Shown one piece after another: positions 63,651 to 64,000 of a DNA stretch of 64,000 nt. This DNA comes from Mucilaginibacter saanensis (lineage in GTDB: Bacteria; Bacteroidota; Bacteroidia; Sphingobacteriales; Sphingobacteriaceae), in the NCBI RefSeq assembly GCF_014200575.1, contig NZ_JACHBZ010000017.1, positions 1-64,000 of the forward strand, given 5' to 3'. The notes beneath the pieces are model-generated. The model saw nothing but the letters and a program-made list of their open reading frames with translations. It was not told where the DNA came from and made no database searches. Both the position numbers and the translations under genes were made by a program. Position 1 is the stretch's first letter. The number at the start of each line of letters is the position of its first letter.

Positions 63651-63904
63651 TGAAGATTATTTTTTTGAGCCCTGCATGGGATGATTACCTATACTGGCAA
63701 ACCACAGATAAATCTGTTTTAAAAAAAATCAACGCCTTAATTAAAGAAATAGACCGCACTCCGTATGAGGGCAATGGTAAACCAGAACCTTTAAAACATA
63801 CTTTGGGTGGATGGTGGTCGCGCAGGATCAATCTTGAACAACGCCTGGTGTATAAAGTAGAGAACGAATCCGTTTTTATTCTTCAATGCCGGTATCATTA
63901 TTAA
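63650..63904 (+). CDS. yoeB: YoeB-like mRNA interferase toxin
   Basis: 84-aa RelE-superfamily ribonuclease, the same length as E. coli YoeB. All three catalytic residues are at the same positions: E46 (GNGKPE), R65 (NLEQR) and H83 (CRYHY). It cuts mRNA in the ribosome under stress. The start is GTG, overlapping the antitoxin stop by one base, an arrangement that keeps toxin synthesis below antitoxin. The cassette is complete and looks functional. Confidence 0.95.
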   Translation: MKIIFLSPAWDDYLYWQTTDKSVLKKINALIKEIDRTPYEGNGKPEPLKHTLGGWWSRRINLEQRLVYKVENESVFILQCRYHY

Positions 63905-64000
63905 ACTTCCTTTTCTATAGTTTCAAAAACTTCGTAAGGCTGCTTGTGTCAAAAAGCGATTCAGGCACAGCCGTTCTTTTTCTATTTCATTTTCTTAGCT

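Noticed and set aside
63905..64000. Minus-strand C-terminal gene fragment at the right edge
   Set aside because: Three frames give short plausible ends, but each is cut by a stop within about 35 codons, so no partial gene can be supported in these bases.
1..64000. Prophage, IS element, integrative element or CRISPR array
   Set aside because: No integrase, transposase, phage structural gene, direct-repeat/spacer array or att-like duplication at the tRNA-Val gene was found; most genes are housekeeping.

Overview
The window reads as chromosomal sequence from a Bacteroidota bacterium, most likely family Sphingobacteriaceae (Mucilaginibacter/Pedobacter-like). Reasons: Bacteroidota-type promoter elements (TAnnTTTG) in front of many genes; weak or absent Shine-Dalgarno sequences; a BshA bacillithiol enzyme; an OstA/LptA-like outer-membrane protein of Bacteroidota style; many Spase II lipoproteins; a DUF6600-like Q-rich protein. 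The genus is inference from gene content only. No phage, IS element, integrase or CRISPR array was seen.

Layout. 1-215: REP-like inverted repeat. 215-4931: ileS-dksA-like-lspA operon and a small divergent membrane protein. 5136-8327: an SDR with a degenerate active site and an MMPL/RND exporter. 8478-12313: dgkA-recO pair, a DUF2062 protein and a TPR protein. 12310-17218: compact type II fatty-acid-synthase-like cluster (KR, hotdog dehydratase-like, ACP, KAS, ER, PPTase, acyltransferase), product unknown. 17626-19571: orphan lipoprotein/helical protein pair, tRNA-Val(UAC), orphan gene. 19787-21715: two terminator-like hairpins (possible small RNA) and a pair of exported ferritin-like proteins. 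21803-28503: thioredoxin-like protein, Q-rich DUF6600-like protein, 2OG-Fe(II) oxygenase, MFS exporter with divergent LysR regulator, orphan lipoprotein. 28639-36403: tilS operon, OstA-like protein, secreted proteins, cysS. 36491-41960: mutL-rhomboid-rhomboid-EEP-epimerase operon. 42172-47699: amidohydrolase, GH3C/serine-hydrolase fusion, OmpH/Skp, AraC regulator, PhnB-like protein. 47788-49494: VOC protein and bshA flanking a 38-bp inverted repeat. 49960-51661: fluoride riboswitch controlling a CLC-F antiporter. 51677-56308: surA-moxR, a repeat-bearing unknown, rdgB, small proteins. 56447-60233: lactonase, pseudouridine synthase with a long low-complexity extension, lytic transglycosylase. 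60456-63904: uvrA and a yefM-yoeB toxin-antitoxin pair whose operator-like palindrome also sits at the uvrA terminator position.

Much of the window is housekeeping: tRNA charging and modification (ileS, cysS, tilS, tRNA-Val), DNA repair (recO, mutL, uvrA, rdgB), envelope biogenesis (lspA, dgkA, OstA-like, SurA, Skp, rhomboids) and stress defence (BshA, CLC-F, VOC proteins). The parts that best repay follow-up are the fatty-acid-like cluster, the fluoride riboswitch unit with a readable expression platform, the TGTACA palindrome before yefM-yoeB, the 38-bp operator-like repeat before bshA, and several genes whose promoter element lies 3-5 bases from the start codon, suggesting leaderless mRNAs.
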